Shown: positions 13,594 to 27,719 of the stretch, piece by piece
How the letters are laid out: every line of letters begins with the position of its first letter
Position numbering within the stretch: the first letter of the stretch is position 1
NCBI GenBank assembly: GCA_963920705.1
Contig: OY987228.1
Span: forward strand, 14,739,187 to 14,803,186
DNA: 64,000 nucleotides
Origin: Odiellus spinosus
Lineage: Eukaryota > Arthropoda > Arachnida > Opiliones > Phalangiidae
Direction of reading: 5' to 3'
Program-made: the position numbers and the translations under genes
The notes under the pieces: generated by a model
The model's input: only the letters and a program-made list of their open reading frames with translations
Told to the model about the DNA's origin: nothing
Databases searched by the model: none

Positions 13594-13648
13594 ATGAGGA
13601 AGATTCCAGCGGCGGTCGTCTTCCTCGTCTGCTCTTTGACTTTAAGAG
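13594..13648 (+). CDS. nAChRbeta1: nAChR beta1-type subunit, exon 1 (start codon and signal peptide)
   Basis: This is the first coding exon of a nicotinic acetylcholine receptor subunit, a pentameric cation channel of the neuronal plasma membrane. It encodes 18 residues plus one base (phase 1) and ends at a GT-AAGC donor. The residues form the n- and h-regions of a signal peptide: a basic start (MRK), then a hydrophobic stretch (AAVVFLVCSLTL). Spliced to exon 2, the peptide runs on to a likely cleavage near residues 21-22 (C-S), just before the family-typical acidic [12 protein letters not shown] start of the mature protein. The ATG is supported by an in-frame TAG nine bases upstream, with no intervening ATG in that frame. 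Signal peptides are poorly conserved, so assignment of this exon rests on frame, phase fit and the leader character. An untranslated upstream exon cannot be excluded. Confidence 0.85.
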
Positions 13649-16600
13649 GTAAGCCTATCCGATCATTCGTTCTAGTTTTACAACCCCGCTTCTTACCTCC
13701 CTCGTTAACTCGGCGATCGCCATCCTAAACATTCCCCTAACGCGACGCCAATCGAGCCATTCGTCCTTGGAAAATCACCGCCTGTCACGAGGCGTTAAAA
13801 CCAAATATCAAATTATTCCTAACGTAAGAATTCTATCGAAAGATACGGTTTATTTAGGAGTGTAACAATATGCCAGTCGTGTTGTTTTTCTTTCGAATTT
13901 TGATCCTTTCTGAAAATGTAATAGCCAGGCGAGGACTCTTATTAAAGATAAACCGAAAAAAATGTATTAATCAAGAGAGATATCCAAGGAGCGGGCCTCC
14001 CTCCTTCCTCCCCCCCGCTCATCCCGAGTGTCTATTGTTCCGGGGGCCAAACAATAGTTCCGGCAATCCTTTGAAAAGCATTGGCAATAAAAAATACTTC
14101 TTATACTTGATGGAATCGTTGATCGTATCCCAATTCTGACACTTTGTCATCCCGTTTTCAGTGAGACGGCAAAAACATATAAAAGCGTCTCTCTCGCCGC
14201 CCGCCCGCCAGCTAGCCCGCATTCTCTCCATGGCGCCCCTCATCCCGCGCTATATCTATAGATTATCGCCTACACGCGCGAGCCAGAGCCAGGGGGTGCC
14301 ACCTCCTAGCCCTCGATCTAAGAGAGACAGCCGTAGGAAAAGGGGGGCGCCACCCACAAAATATACCCTTCTCCCCTCTCTTTCAGATCAGCGAACGTTT
14401 CCTTGACAACCGGCTCTATCCCTCCCTTTTCGGATGGGTCCATTCTCCGAGGATGGAAGAGAAGCGAGCTCTAGCTGGCAAAAAGGAGAGGAGGCCAGGG
14501 AGCCAGAAGGGGAGGAAGAACGAAGGGTGATGGGGAGTAGAGCGCGGAGAGGGATAGAGACGTGTTAAACTGCTTTAGCAGAGGGAGGCCAAGGAAGGAG
14601 AGAAAGAGAGAGAGAGAAGCTGGAAAAAGTGGGGATGGGGTGATCGGGTGTAGCCGATTGCCCGACATCTTTCATGAATAGATTAAAGATTAACGCGATC
14701 TCAATGTATTTTTGATACCCCTTTTACCCCGCACCTCCCACTACTTCGATACTCTAAACGCGACATCAAGCGCGGACAAAATGCTCTTGAAAAATAAATG
14801 AGAATTCTTTCCTTTCAAGTATAATAACCCTAAACATCGGTCTTTAAAACCATCAAACCAAACTCTCAAACCTTTATACCCCAAACACCGATTGACAGAT
14901 TAACGAGCATATAAAATGAAGCGATCGACTACTACTGCTACTACTGCAAAAGCGAGTCGAAATAACGAAAAACTTCAAGTTCCTAACAGAAAATTGCCTC
15001 GAAAAAGAACTTACAATATTCTAAACCAAAAGTTAAATCAATAAATATACCGTTTACGAAACCTCAAATCTCGAAAGTAGCTAATACATATACATATACA
15101 TGTATAATAAAGAGAGATAGAGAGGAGAGTATGAAAAAGTCCCTAATTTCCTTTTAAGTGAAATTTCGATTTGTAACTTATTCAAAGGTTCCGTTCCGAG
15201 AGTCGTGGAGTGTATAGGAAACGAAAGAGCGCAGCCAGTATCTCCCGAAAATTTTGCATTATAAATTAATTTTCCCGCGAACCAGTTTTAGTAAAACGTA
15301 GTAGTATAGTATAGGATAGTCGAATAGTCGACACGAGGTAGGAAAACGGGCACTAGGGGGCGCGGGGATAGCTAGGCCTCGTCTCCTCGTGCACCGCTTT
15401 TATTTCCACGATCTACGGTTCTCTCTCGGAGTCGCTGCCTATCTTTTCCTTTCTATTCCTTTCCGGGGATTAAGACGCTACAAATTACGGCGCGCTTCCA
15501 ATTTACATAAAGCCGTGAAGCTCGCGAAAGACTTCAAAAACGGCCCACTCCCCTCCCTTTATAAGTGACTCTTTTTACCCTCCTATCGCCCTTTTCCAAC
15601 AAACTGATCCTTTTTGGCTTTCCTATCTACGACCGCCGCCAAAGACTATAAAACCGCTACTAAAAAGATAATTTTGTTTTATTTTTCAGAACCTTTCCCC
15701 TCGCTATGTACTTTTGAAAAATTGTACAAAATCGCGATCTTTTATTATTATTTTTTTCTGGCGTGGAAACAAAATGTAATACTTAAGACTAATACCTAAA
15801 GGAAAAGTCTTACGAAAAACCGAATACAAATTTGATTCGTATACCAGAAACCCCACCAATAAAAGGCACTAGCAAATAACTATAATTTGATGATACGCTA
15901 ATTTTGAGGTATAGCCAGGAATAGTGAGATTTAGTATTTTATATTAAATCTTCCAGCAAGTTATAATTGTTTTTAATAAATTAAATTTCAGATTTTAAGT
16001 TACATTATCAATTTATCATACGATAAAGCCAATAAGTTAAAAAAAATTCATTGTATTTCCCCATACGCGACTTATTTAATTCATTTTTAAAAGTTTAATG
16101 CCTTTTTCCATTAGGAAATTTTTATTTTTAACCATGAAAACCAGAGACTAAGCTTACCATATAATTAAAGATAATAAAAATTGACCTCTGAATGAAAGAA
16201 AAACACTTTTCAAATGAAACAAGATATCAATCTCTAAATTTTTCCCATTGTTAGTATACGTTAAAGTATAAAATATATTCCTAATTTTACAATTTATAAG
16301 TTCGTTATTCTTAAGCCTTTTTTTGACTTCATGCGTGTAATTTTGATGCTTTCATTAACAGATTTTCTGAATCGATAAGTTGTCAAGTTAAAATTTTATT
16401 TTTATGACTGTACGAGGCTTAGCCTTTCTGTTAGTTAGAAAGATGAGATTGAAAGGGTTAAGAATTTAAAATTTTAGACACTTAACCTTCCACCCTCCAT
16501 TTTCCTGACGTTATAAAATAAGTCGGGCAAGAAAAGAATCATTTAGGAAAAGAGCGGAAAGATTTTTTACACTTCGTGGCACGCGAAGAGACCCCCCACC

Positions 16601-17859
16601 CCCATCTCTCAATTCTTCCATCACCTTTACCAGCACTTTCCTCAATTTATGGTGATTCTACGCATTTTAAAGTTCGCTAGCCACGATCAGAAATTTTCAA
16701 TTATTCTCGCTTCTCTCTTGTTTTTTATAGAAAAAATCTTGAGGTAAAAAACGGAATAAAAAACCATCAAACTTAGTTTTTTTTTTTTTCTTTTTTGATT
16801 TTAAAACAGTGGCGCAAAAATTTGAACCCAAGCTAAAATAAAATAATAAGAAAAAATAAAAAAGAAGAGAAACCCCCTTATAAAATTTTCAGAACACGTT
16901 CGTACGGGCTCAGGGATTTCTCCCTTACTGAATAACAATTTGCCCCATCAATCTGGAACTGACAAAAATATTAGCTTTTTTTTTCTCTCTCTCTCTTCTT
17001 CCATCGTTCGGTTTGGTGCATGGTTTGAATGGCCGTGGTTAAGCCACTCTCCCAAGCTTTGCCACACCCGATTGCCCTATCCCTACCTTTATACGCCAAC
17101 CATTGGTCTTTTTTTTTAAAGACTTTATACCCTCTATCGCTTTAAGAAATGCCAAAAAAAGAAAAAAAAAAAAGAGCTTTCCTGAACTTTCTTTAAGATG
17201 CTAGTCTAAGCAGTTATCCGTTTCGAGCCGAAACTTCCTCAACTTTTTAAATACGGTATATATATATATAAGTATAGATTTGCACCATATTTATATATAT
17301 ATGATAGGGGATAAGGGGTTCAAAGAAGAAAAAAAGACGGAGCAAGAAGAAAATTTCGGAGGTTAAATCGTTCTTACTTGTAGCAAACTCGCGTTAATAT
17401 ACTCTCAGGGCCTTTTTATGCCCCCTCCCCCACCCTCCATTGGCATTTTATTTAAAGGGGTAGCCGCTGATGAATTTTAGAAACAGTTAAAGGGAAGAGA
17501 ACATTTCATTTTAAAGGAGCTTATGCCAGCGCTAAAATTTGTATAAATTAAAAGAGCTTTTTCCTATACGAAGAAATGAAAACTTATATGAGACGATTTT
17601 CTTCCATAGATACAAAAGAGGTTTAAAATAATTTAGGGCCGTTGGACCGAAGTCGGATTCAATCTAATGGATTTGCTTGGCACTCAAATGAGCGCTTTTA
17701 AAATAATTTCTTTCAAATTCCAGTTCGACTTAATATTTTAATTTTTCACCAGATATTTATGAATTGGCTGCTTTAAATAAAGTGTATTATTATCAAGTAA
17801 TTTCTCTGAATTCTGTCAAAATTATAGAAAGATTTTGGCATTGATAAATAAGTTCCTTC

Positions 17860-17960
17860 AACCAATCAAAAGATGCCAATACTTTGTACTAATAAAATCC
17901 ACGCGACTATTGCTCTAAAATCTACATTTGTTTTCGGCGCACAATAGCGCGAGCCGTGGG
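17860..17960. repeat. Dispersed repeat family F, short related fragment
   Basis: AACCAATCAAAAGATGCC, then TAATAAAATCCACGCGACTA and a later GCGCACAATAGCGC resemble the opening of the family F copies. Only about 100 bp is recognisable. Confidence 0.5.
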
Positions 17961-19612
17961 CATTTTACTAAAGTTTGTTGTTGCGACAATTCATAGACAT
18001 TTCCCGAATGTTTTCCCAAGAAAACAAAGGAAAGCAGGATCAAAAAGCAGTTTTTCTTCTTCATCCTCCCTTCAAAGTGTGTTTCTATTGGAATTTTATA
18101 TGGACGCCTGTAAAAGTGTTCCAGCCTACGAGCACCGAAGTTCAGGGGAAAGTTTCCTTACAGGGGAAAACTCCCCACATATTTCCTACGTTGATAGAAA
18201 TATTCGACTTTTATCACAGTCATGTTCAGGACGAAGCTACTACTGAGGGTTAAAGTTCAATTATTCGCGGAAGAAAATTATCCAGTAATTTACAACATCC
18301 CAACCCCATTACATTTTTGATCCTCCAAAAAATAGTAAAAATGTCTTCTTATTTCTCCTTACCTAGTAAGTAAAAAGAACATCATTTTGTCTCTATAAAC
18401 TATTTAGTTCCCACCGCGCTATCGAGTAAAAAACCGTAAATAGAGTTAGGTCGGAAACGTGGGGTCGTGTAAATAGACCTAAAAGCATCGGGTCAAAAAG
18501 CAACTGTGGTTTTCTCAAGAGTTAGGGTTCAGACGTAACCTTAAAAAAAGGAAATAATCTTATTAAGGTAGAAACTAGGTTTTTACCGCTAGAAAGAGAA
18601 AAATATCAGAGAATGAGAGAGAAAGAGATGAAATCGGTAAAAGCCGAAGAAAATGGATCGAGGGCTCTGTTTATCGAATCAAAGGGGGACCCCCGGATTT
18701 AAGCCTAATAAATTGAGAGCGGGATCGAGCCAAGAGAGAGAGAGAGATTTTCCGCGGAAAGAAATATCGATCGGCAATCAGGCCGCTAAGTGAGAGAGGA
18801 GTTAAAAGCGTGGCAACATTATTAATTCTCTAACCCCGTTCACCAACCAATAACCTCCGCCATACACGCCTTTCACTCAACTTGAGCCAACTTTAGGCCT
18901 AGGTCTAAAAACGTTCACGTCCTTTTAAACGGGGATATCGTGAAGAAAGACCGGGGAATTTTGTTCTATATTTAATAGTGCATGATTAAGCAAAATCCTC
19001 AAACCAAATTAAAAAAATTTCCCAAGAAACCTACTAAATTTAAGTTTAAGAAATTAAAAAGGTTTATGAAACACAATTATATATTTTTTCCAGTATTTGA
19101 AACATTTGCAATTTAGTAAGTTCAAATTTAAATATTTAAATTTAAAATTTAAGTTTGTTAAAAATCCAGAGTGAAAGTTATAGTTAAATAGAATTAAAAG
19201 AAAGATGAAGAGAATAATCATGTTAATTATTAATCTTCAAAATTAAGGAAAAGTGTTTAGGAATTATGCAAAAAAATCGAAGGTAGCAGAAAGGCCTTTG
19301 TCTTAACCAATTAAAGCAGCACACGTTATTATGCACGTGAAAAAGAGAGTGGGTGCCACTTGTTCCGAGGATTTTGTTAAGATAAAGGTGTGACGTATTG
19401 TGATGTTTAAATTAAAATCTTTACGCAATTCAAATACAAGATCTTGAGAAATAAGCTACAATGACGTTAGGATTTTGTAAATCAAAACTCAAGCTCAGTG
19501 CTTCCAAACGCAGCATCGAATAACATGTGATTATCATGGAAATTGTGGAATAAACATACATAATCTCGAACTGTCCCGTTGACTTTTAAAATTAAGCGCC
19601 TTTAATGATGTC

Positions 19613-19817
19613 TAGGACTATGAACAATGGACACCTCTCTTGAAACATAAAGACGAATAACAAAACCCGACAAACAGCTCGGCTAATTAGTAACTAACAA
19701 AATTTCGTTCGTGGCTGCTATGGATAAAGAATAGGTAGATACGCAAGTGGTTTTGTTAGTTATGAAGCAGGTTTTGTTATTCATCTTTATCTATTAAGGA
19801 GTTCATTGTTAATAGTG
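19613..19817. mobile_element. MITE family A, copy 1
   Basis: Inverted ends: TAGGACTATGAACAATGGAC on the left with AATAACAAAAC further in, and GTTTTGTTATTCATC ... CATTGTTAATAGT on the right. The centre holds GTGGCTGCTATGGATAAAGA. The same ends and centre recur at five other places in this window. There is no coding capacity. Confidence 0.85.
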
Positions 19818-21646
19818 ATAATAATGAGATACTATCACTTTAAGAAATACAGTAAAAGCTAAGTTGGGTTATCAATTTTTTTTAAAAGCTTAGGTCCGCT
19901 AGCCGTCCGTCAGTTTTTAAGATTCTTACGAATAAGAGACATCTTAGTCATTTCTAGGAAGAAGTGTACGCCATATATGCTTCTAGAGGTTTTATACCGT
20001 ATATATATGAATTCCTTGCATTCCGAGAGGAGAGAGGAGATTGAATCTTAGAGAGAATAACATGAGGGGGCTTAAAACAAAAAATAAAGAAATATAAAAC
20101 TGCCATATTTCGATACAACCTTGAAAGAGTCCTAGTTTCCTATTGAAAAACTACTAGTTTCGAGTTCTTTTCAAGGTTAACACATATCTAGTCGGATCCA
20201 ATTTGAATTCTCAACACATACAAAACTAGGCTCCATTTAAAGGGAGAGAGAATTGATAAAGTATGTTAATATTTTTTAAGAATTTAGTGCTTTTCAATTG
20301 ATAACTGATTAAACGAAAATTTCCATATCCCTTATAAATAATTTAAATTGTTTTAAGTATTTAATATAGGCTTAATATTCAATATATATAATGCGCAAAA
20401 TTCCTGAAAACGTGGGGATTGGTCTTTTTCATGTATAATAGAATATCTGTAGGTTTAGAAGCATTGAGACTCAGTTAGCTAAAACATTCGAATAAATCTC
20501 GTGGAAGCTACTTTAGGCCTAAATTGAACGATTTCAAAAACCATTAAAATTTAAGCTAGGTACGTTCTTATTCTTTGATACTTTATGAAATAAATTTTAG
20601 CAAGTTCTTGTTTCGCAATTTCATCCTCTCTTTCATCTCTACGATGATTTCTTTGAGATTAAGCGTAAGCTATCTTTGTAAGCGCTGAAAACCTAGCTTA
20701 AGCTTATTCCGCTTCGTGTGTATAAGCGAATGCTGAGAGAAGCGTAGTTTTGGTAAAATATCGTAGAAACAAAGCGTACTCGGTCGCGAACAACGTATAC
20801 GACTCTATTTTAGCGGTCTAGAAAAGCTCGAGCGAAAAAATAAGAAAAATGTAACATGAAGGCATTCCGACGAACGTTAGAAATACCATTTTCACTGTCG
20901 ACTGCCTCTCTCTATCTCTAGCTCATTCATTAAGGAATTATGCCGGTTGCTCGAATCAATTCCCGGTTAAAAGGCTTAGGTTAGGTCGCGCGTCCATGGA
21001 AAAATAAGAAAGGTTATCCCCGAAAGGACAAAGACGAGAGGGGAATAACACTTTACGATTCGTCCAAGCGGAATATCTCTTTTTGCCAAAAAAATTTCCT
21101 TCTCCCCAACTTTACACTTATTTTTGTATACAGAACGGAAAGTGATTTAGATATATTTTCGCCTTACGTAAATATATATCGGGTACTTCTACTCAAGAGT
21201 AGTTTCCAAAATTATGAAAACAGAAGAATTTAATAAGATCCTGGTAACACTTTATCCCCTGTATTCTAGTTGGCTTTCCTACTGCACTCGTCTAAAGTTT
21301 AAGAGAGTAGTATGGAGAAAAGTGAGGGAAAGTCATTATGAATGACTATTAGTTTAAATTAAGGGGTAATTTTGATGTTAAAAGAAATTTTCGTGAACTA
21401 TAGATACGAGAGAATAATAATAGGGAAAGCATCAGTTATTTTAAAAATTATTAGAAATGTGACTATTAATGAAATTTGGAATTTTCGGGGACTGGAATCT
21501 AAAGTTCTGAGCACTCGAATTTTAAAATACAAACAGTCAGGGGGTCTTAACAAATTTTTGTTGCTTGTGATTTGTTACGAGATGTCTATATCTTAAATTT
21601 AATTCGTCAAATTTGTATTTAAAAGCTTGCGGTTTCAGATTTTATC

Positions 21647-21950
21647 ATTCAATTAAAAGGAGAAACTTCGACTAATCAAGGTTTAACTTAATAAAATCCC
21701 CGCGACACGTGCTGAGGCACACTTTAAATCTCATTATTGATTATTGTCACGTGCGTACAACAGCGATCGTGGATATCTTATGAAGTTAAAGATGTAAAGT
21801 CTTTTGATTGGTCGGAGGTTCTCCTTTAAATTGAATACCAAAATCTGAATCTTCGGAGACATTTTCCCTAACAAGTCTTATTTTTAATAGTTATAATCGA
21901 TTAAAGAATCTGTTAATTGTCCTATTCACCCTCACTTTAAAAAGACAACT
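21647..21950. mobile_element. Dispersed repeat family F, copy 1 (contains a 200-bp MITE)
   Basis: Inverted ends ATTCAATTAAAAGGAGAAAC plus TTCGACTAATCAA at 21647 and their reverse complement ending near 21846. Similarity to a second copy at 58939-59240 runs beyond the right end (CCAAAATCTGAATCTT, AACAAGTCTTATTTT, TCGAT..AAA), so the full repeat is about 300 bp. Confidence 0.78.
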
Positions 21951-23977
21951 CTCACGCTCCAGACTTCGCGGAACAAAATCGAAAAGTTCCTTAAGAGCTA
22001 GGTTAAACGCTTAAAAATAATTTCATGTTACTAAAACGGTGTGTCAATCAGCAAAATTTTGTTACGGAATTTTCAATACTTATATATACTTCTACCCAAA
22101 GGAGGTTCTTATAAACTCTTGTTTTTTTTTAAAGTCAGCTAAATTCCTTACGTAATCGTGTAGACCTAGTATAAAAGTCTATATATACTCTGGAATAATA
22201 TAATAATTTACATCCTACGTAAAAGTATTTCTACTTCTTTTTTTTACTAATTTGCATATTATCAGAATCAGTTTAAGTATACCAAGTCCTTAGAAATCTA
22301 CGCTCCCCATATCTCTAAGGGGAAAAAAATACCATAGAGACAAAAGACAAATTCTAAAGCCTTTTTTCTCAAAAGATTTAAACCCAAAGAGGCCTTTAAA
22401 AAAAAATACAAGAATAAACATATATTAAAATAATTTTCAGGCCCAACCGAATTTACATATGAACGTAGTATTTATAATAAAAATACCGATAGTTGAAATT
22501 TAAATATGGGATAAGTTTGGAGATTATAAAATTTTACCAAAACATTGTTTATACTATAAACTATAACTAAAAACTTAGGGCCACAAGAACAAATAGGGAT
22601 TTTAAAGGGTCATGAGGGATAAAGAATTTTGCCGGGTTATTTTTTTAGGAGATTTAGGCCTATATTAGAAGCCAGCGCGGATACGAGGAAAATCTTCGTG
22701 AGCTCGGGGTATTTGGAGTAGCTGTCACGAAGGATCATAGCCGCAATCAAAATCACTTAGAGATTTCCGCGCTTACGAGGCGATAAAAGATTTCATCGGA
22801 GATCGACGCTCTGGCTTATCCCTTACACGTACTGAAACTTCGTACTGAATTTGACAAGGGTTTGGATGTTTTTATGGCAAACTCTGAGCCACGAGTTTGG
22901 GTATACACGTTAGGGTTACGTAACTAGCGAGCGATCGCGAGACAAAGAAAATGATCCGAGCGAGGAGCGCTAGCCGCGCCTCTAAATGCGAGGGGGTTCC
23001 TTTCTTAATCGAGATCTCGCGTGTGTTTAAACCAAGCACGGAAAAAGGCCCAAAAACATCTCGAAATCGGGCCGTTTCGGCCTTTTCACGAACGGATAAA
23101 CTCGCCTGTGTGCGTGTTATTTCTCGCAAACTAGGGTCTCACACACAACCAGGGGGAAAAAATAAAAGGTGTAAATGTGTAATCCTAAAAAAAAACTTGA
23201 ATTTATAATTTACAACTTATTTTAACACATTTTTTAATGAAATTGAATTTTTTATCTGTAAACTGCTAAGCTGGGATTACTACTATCCCTTCGTTAATCT
23301 ATTATAAATGTCTGTTCAAAAATTAAAAGCTCCTGATCGGAGTTTTATTAAAACGTCGGCTATTTGAAGATTAGGCATTCCGATATAAATATTAATTATT
23401 ACCCTTTTTATTTCAATAAATCTTTAAATATTTTTGTTCCGTCTGTTAATTTTGTCAAGATTCGTTTCTATAGCCCATCATTTTTAACGAGTAATAGCTA
23501 ATTTAATTATAACATTCTTAATTGCTCAATTATATCCTTCAAATTACCATCCAACTCTTGAATTAATTAAAGGATAGATATATCAGATTAAGAAAATAAA
23601 TCCAGTCAAAACTTGGTTAGGAAAAAGGGAATTTTTGCATAAAAAAAAAAAAACTTTGGAGAGCATAAATACACGCATGTAGACTATATATAAGCTTGTA
23701 AAAGCGAAACTCAAATCAACCCCATAAAAATCTCAGCGAGTGAGGGGACGAATGTAAGATTAGAGATTCTTACAAGTATTTCACCCATCCTGATGTGGAA
23801 AGAAGTTCTAAGCCCCTTTTCACCAGGCTCCGCGTACCCTCTTTCGAGGCACACATTCCTCTACTACCTCATCCCTAGTCCCTAGAGATACTCGCTAACC
23901 GTATTAATCCGCTTCATTTCAAAACAGAAAATGCCTTCTTCGGACCGCCATCGTGTATAAATCAGGAGTTTTTTATT

Positions 23978-24002
23978 CTCTTCTTCTTCTTCTTCTTCTT
24001 CA
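23978..24002. repeat. (TTC)n microsatellite
   Basis: Eight or so TTC units in intron 1. Confidence 0.9.
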
Positions 24003-25010
24003 TCATTCCTTATACTTGGAATGGAGGGAGAAATCGGGCAAGGATGAGAGTTAGGGTAAAATTTTACACAATCACAGAATGCAGCGATTGAAACATGATG
24101 AAACCTCTACTCGAAACTGAATACAATTTCTCACTCTTGATTTGGCAGCGCGAGAGAAATTCAAACGTTACACTTATCTATTTGAATTATTTACCCATAG
24201 AGATTCGCCTTGCTATACGCGAGAACCCACTAAAGAAGGAATAAATTATTTTGTAACTGAGATTACGGACAGACTCAGCTAGAGCAAAGCATGCGAGTAG
24301 TGTTCATAAATAGTAGTAATATAACACTATAATAATAATATTTAACTTATAATTAATGTATTTGATTTCACCTTTAATTAGCATCACGCGAAAAGCTATA
24401 TAGGCAATTCGATTTTTTAAACAAATTGAAACTTCGTATGTAAGATTTGCAATATATATTTCAAATAATTAAACATTAAGGCATATATTTAGACTTTAAT
24501 ACACCCAAATTATAGTAAGTCATTTAAATTTTCTTAAATGACGATTAGATTGATAAGTTTGCGTGCAAATATGGGTAGCCATCAACATATGAATTTAAAA
24601 TATAAAAATAGTATTATTTTTATCAATAAATGACGAAATGTCTATCCGCATTGACCTCACTCTAGCTAGACTTGTTTCTTGAAATCAACAAATGTAAGGG
24701 TTAAATATTATTCAATCCATCTTGCATAAACTGGAGAAATACAACGCGATTCTTTCCCCCCATTCGGTCTATATTTAACCCAGGATCTGAATATTACATC
24801 ACTTGTCTATTTAGACTCTATAATAATGAAGGTAATATGCGAGTCCATCTTTGTACGCGCTGATATTTCCAACTGATCTGGACGTTACTATTTTTTTTGC
24901 CTTCTCCTTCATCCCTCGTTCTCCTTCTTTCCTATCCTTCGCTCGCTCGCTTCATCCCAATCCCCTTCCCTTCTTTATTGATCGGCGATCGAAGAGGCGA
25001 ATTGAGACAT

Positions 25011-25034
25011 TCTCTCTCTCTCTCTCTCTCTCTT
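25011..25034. repeat. (TC)n microsatellite
   Basis: About 12 TC units inside a longer pyrimidine-rich stretch that ends at a run of nine G. Confidence 0.9.
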
Positions 25035-26067
25035 TCCTCTTTTTTTTCTTTCTTTCTGGGGAAAAGGGGGGGGGGCATCGAGAGATGGGAGTAACCCCCA
25101 TTTCGTCTCCGTGACCTGACAGACGTTTATAGTTAGAGACCCTATCCTCCGTTAGATGGAAGCAGTAAAGAGTTACACTATGTTATAGTCGCTTAATTTT
25201 AGGCTTCCCGCTGATGCTCTTTCGTAATTAAGGCCCAATCGCTTTTCTCTTATACGTATAACATAGTAATATACCGTTTTCCCGGTCGCGCATCTGTCTT
25301 ATACCGATTTAACCTCCGTTTGACCCCGCATTAACCCGCGGGGTTTTGGGTTGCCGCGCCGGGGATAGCGAAACCAAAAGGGGGTCTAAAAGCGTATTGG
25401 GGTCTTTTATTATAACCCCAGTACTATATTTTGGCCCACCCTTTTGGCTACGTCTTTCGGATATCTTGAACCCTATCGTATAACGTATATATTCATTACA
25501 TTGGATTCCTTAGATCAATCGCGTTACGAAAACGATTAGGCCTTCAACCTTATATATACTTATATAGTGTCAGGGGAAAATTATACCTATTGTAATAAAT
25601 ATTATAAACCACGTAGTCGCTAGGCCTTTTGTAAAATCGAAGCTATATTTAGTGGGATATTAAAATGATAATTATCTCGATAAAATGCGATGAAATATAG
25701 GATGGGTACATATAGTTCTATATATGTTATTCTAGCGCGTCCGTTTTCGCTGATTTAGAATAAGAGTTAATGATTTATTCTAGACTAGGAGGGCATGCAA
25801 AAGCTAAGAAATTGATACACAATAAGGGATGATGGAAAATTCATTCTCGGTCAATTCTCTGATAGATAAATACGTCCTCAATGATATTGCAGCCATTATG
25901 AATCAATATATAGTTTATTCCGCCATGATTTGGCAACGCGTGCAAAGTAATTGTCTACCCCGTACGCAATCTGAACTTATTTTAATAATATTTTTAGTAA
26001 CAAAACTCAAAAGATCGAATGGACTTCATATATTGTCACAAATATTTAACATAAATGTAATTAAATC

Positions 26068-26182
26068 TAGGACTATTAACAATGGACATATCTTGACATT
26101 CATAAGAGTCCTCTAACGGGAATCAGTGGCAAAAGTAGTAACTAAGATAACTAAATCCGTGGCTGCTATATGGATCAACAAT
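26068..26182. mobile_element. MITE family A, copy 2 (partial)
   Basis: The left end TAGGACTATTAACAATGGAC is clear, followed by GTCCTCTAACGG and GTGGCTGCTAT. The right end is missing or too diverged to see. Confidence 0.7.
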
Positions 26183-26469
26183 GGCTTGGGTAAAGTTAGG
26201 TTAGCTTTTTTTTAAACTAGTTTCATTTTCATCGAACATTTGGGAGTAGATCAAGTGGACACAAATCTTTCTGGGACCGATTCTGAGATAATCACATTAA
26301 GGATTATCATATAATATTTTTATAACACACTTTTAAGAACATAACAGCAGGTGATTTAAAATAAGATTAAATTATGTGAACATTATTATCTGCTATATTA
26401 TTTACTTTAGTATTCGTTCGGTGGTTATCTAAAACCCCTTGCATATGGGGGGGGGGGGGGGAAACTGGT

Positions 26470-26567
26470 TGTCATTGTCATGACGTCACACCCCATTAGG
26501 GTTAAGTAATGCGCGATACTGACGACGAGTTTCACGTCAAACTCGTCGGAGGTGTGACATTAATGAC
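26470..26567. repeat. Small inverted repeat with an internal perfect hairpin
   Basis: GTCATTGTCATGACGTCACACC-like left end and GGTGTGACATTAATGAC right end are inverted. Inside, GACGAGTTT CACGTC AAACTCGTC forms a perfect 9-bp stem at 26524-26547. A long G run (about 14 G) lies just upstream. Confidence 0.6.
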
Positions 26568-27719
26568 AAAAACTAAAAAGGCGCGATTTACTGTTACTTT
26601 AAAATTCCAGTTATATAACTATTGTAAAACAACCTGACTTTCTGGCGATTCGCATTTAGGCGTGATGTGGGTTTTTTATATTCATATATATAAACGGTAG
26701 AGGCTTTAGGGGGCACCGATTGATACTAAGGGGGTATAAAACATTCAGGGTGAGAAAGAAAACGCGAATTTGGCGGCGCGTTGACCCTGGCTGCTTTTTA
26801 CCATCATTTTCCGTGCCATTAATGAAGTCAGAGCGAATCAACTTTCATAGATCAACGGATAGGATGCTTGGGGGTTGAAAAAGGGAGAGGTGGTTGACGA
26901 CTGGTCTTCTCGCCGTCCTATTGATTGTCCACTCTCGTGTCCAAGATATATAGAAAAAGGCCAAAGAGAGAAAATCGAAAGCGGCACGAACATTTCCACC
27001 CTTAGTTTCTAAGCCAGGGGTCGGACGTAACCTGGACGTACGTACCGACTCTTCGCTATCGTCGCAACTTTTTCTTCCGCTTTTGGAAGGTTATTTTTTT
27101 TTCTTCTTCTTTCAGGCTAAGCAATTTAGTCAGATAGGCGAAGCTAATGGGAATATTTTCCGTCTCCTCCCCTAGCTCTATATAGAAGTTTTCTTCTAGT
27201 AGCATTGTAACCCTCTCTATAATGTTCTTTTATACCCCTAGCGTGTAACTAAACGATTTTAACCCGAGGCGGAGTAGAGAGCAGAAACCATTTAGAAGAA
27301 ATTATATTCAAATATTATTTAAGGAGGGGGAAGTCTAGCGTATCATCAAACGATATAGTTCGTTAGACGAGAAGTCCATTTCTTCGAGTAAAATAGTTTC
27401 GTGGGCTCAGCTACTAGGGGTGGAACTCAACTTTAGCTGTATATTATGGTGTTCCTTATGGTGGTGTTTTGCTAACAATAGCTAAGTTCTCAGTTTAACA
27501 CGGGCGTTTTGCAGGGAGAGCCTAACGGGGCAATTGCCCACTTGGACTAGTTATAAGCCCCCCCCCCCCCTGGATCAGAGGTTTCCCCGCTTAACTTAGA
27601 AATTATTTTTTACAAAGAAAAAGATAATCTATTAATAGAAAAATAAGGTTAACTGCATGCTGATGCCATTGAAATATAGTATAATTGGTATTTCTAACAA
27701 ACAGGAAACGAACTATCAT

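Noticed and set aside
14176..14185. TATA-box-like CATATAAAAG in early intron 1
   Set aside because: AT-rich TATA-like strings are common here. Without transcript data it cannot be called a promoter.
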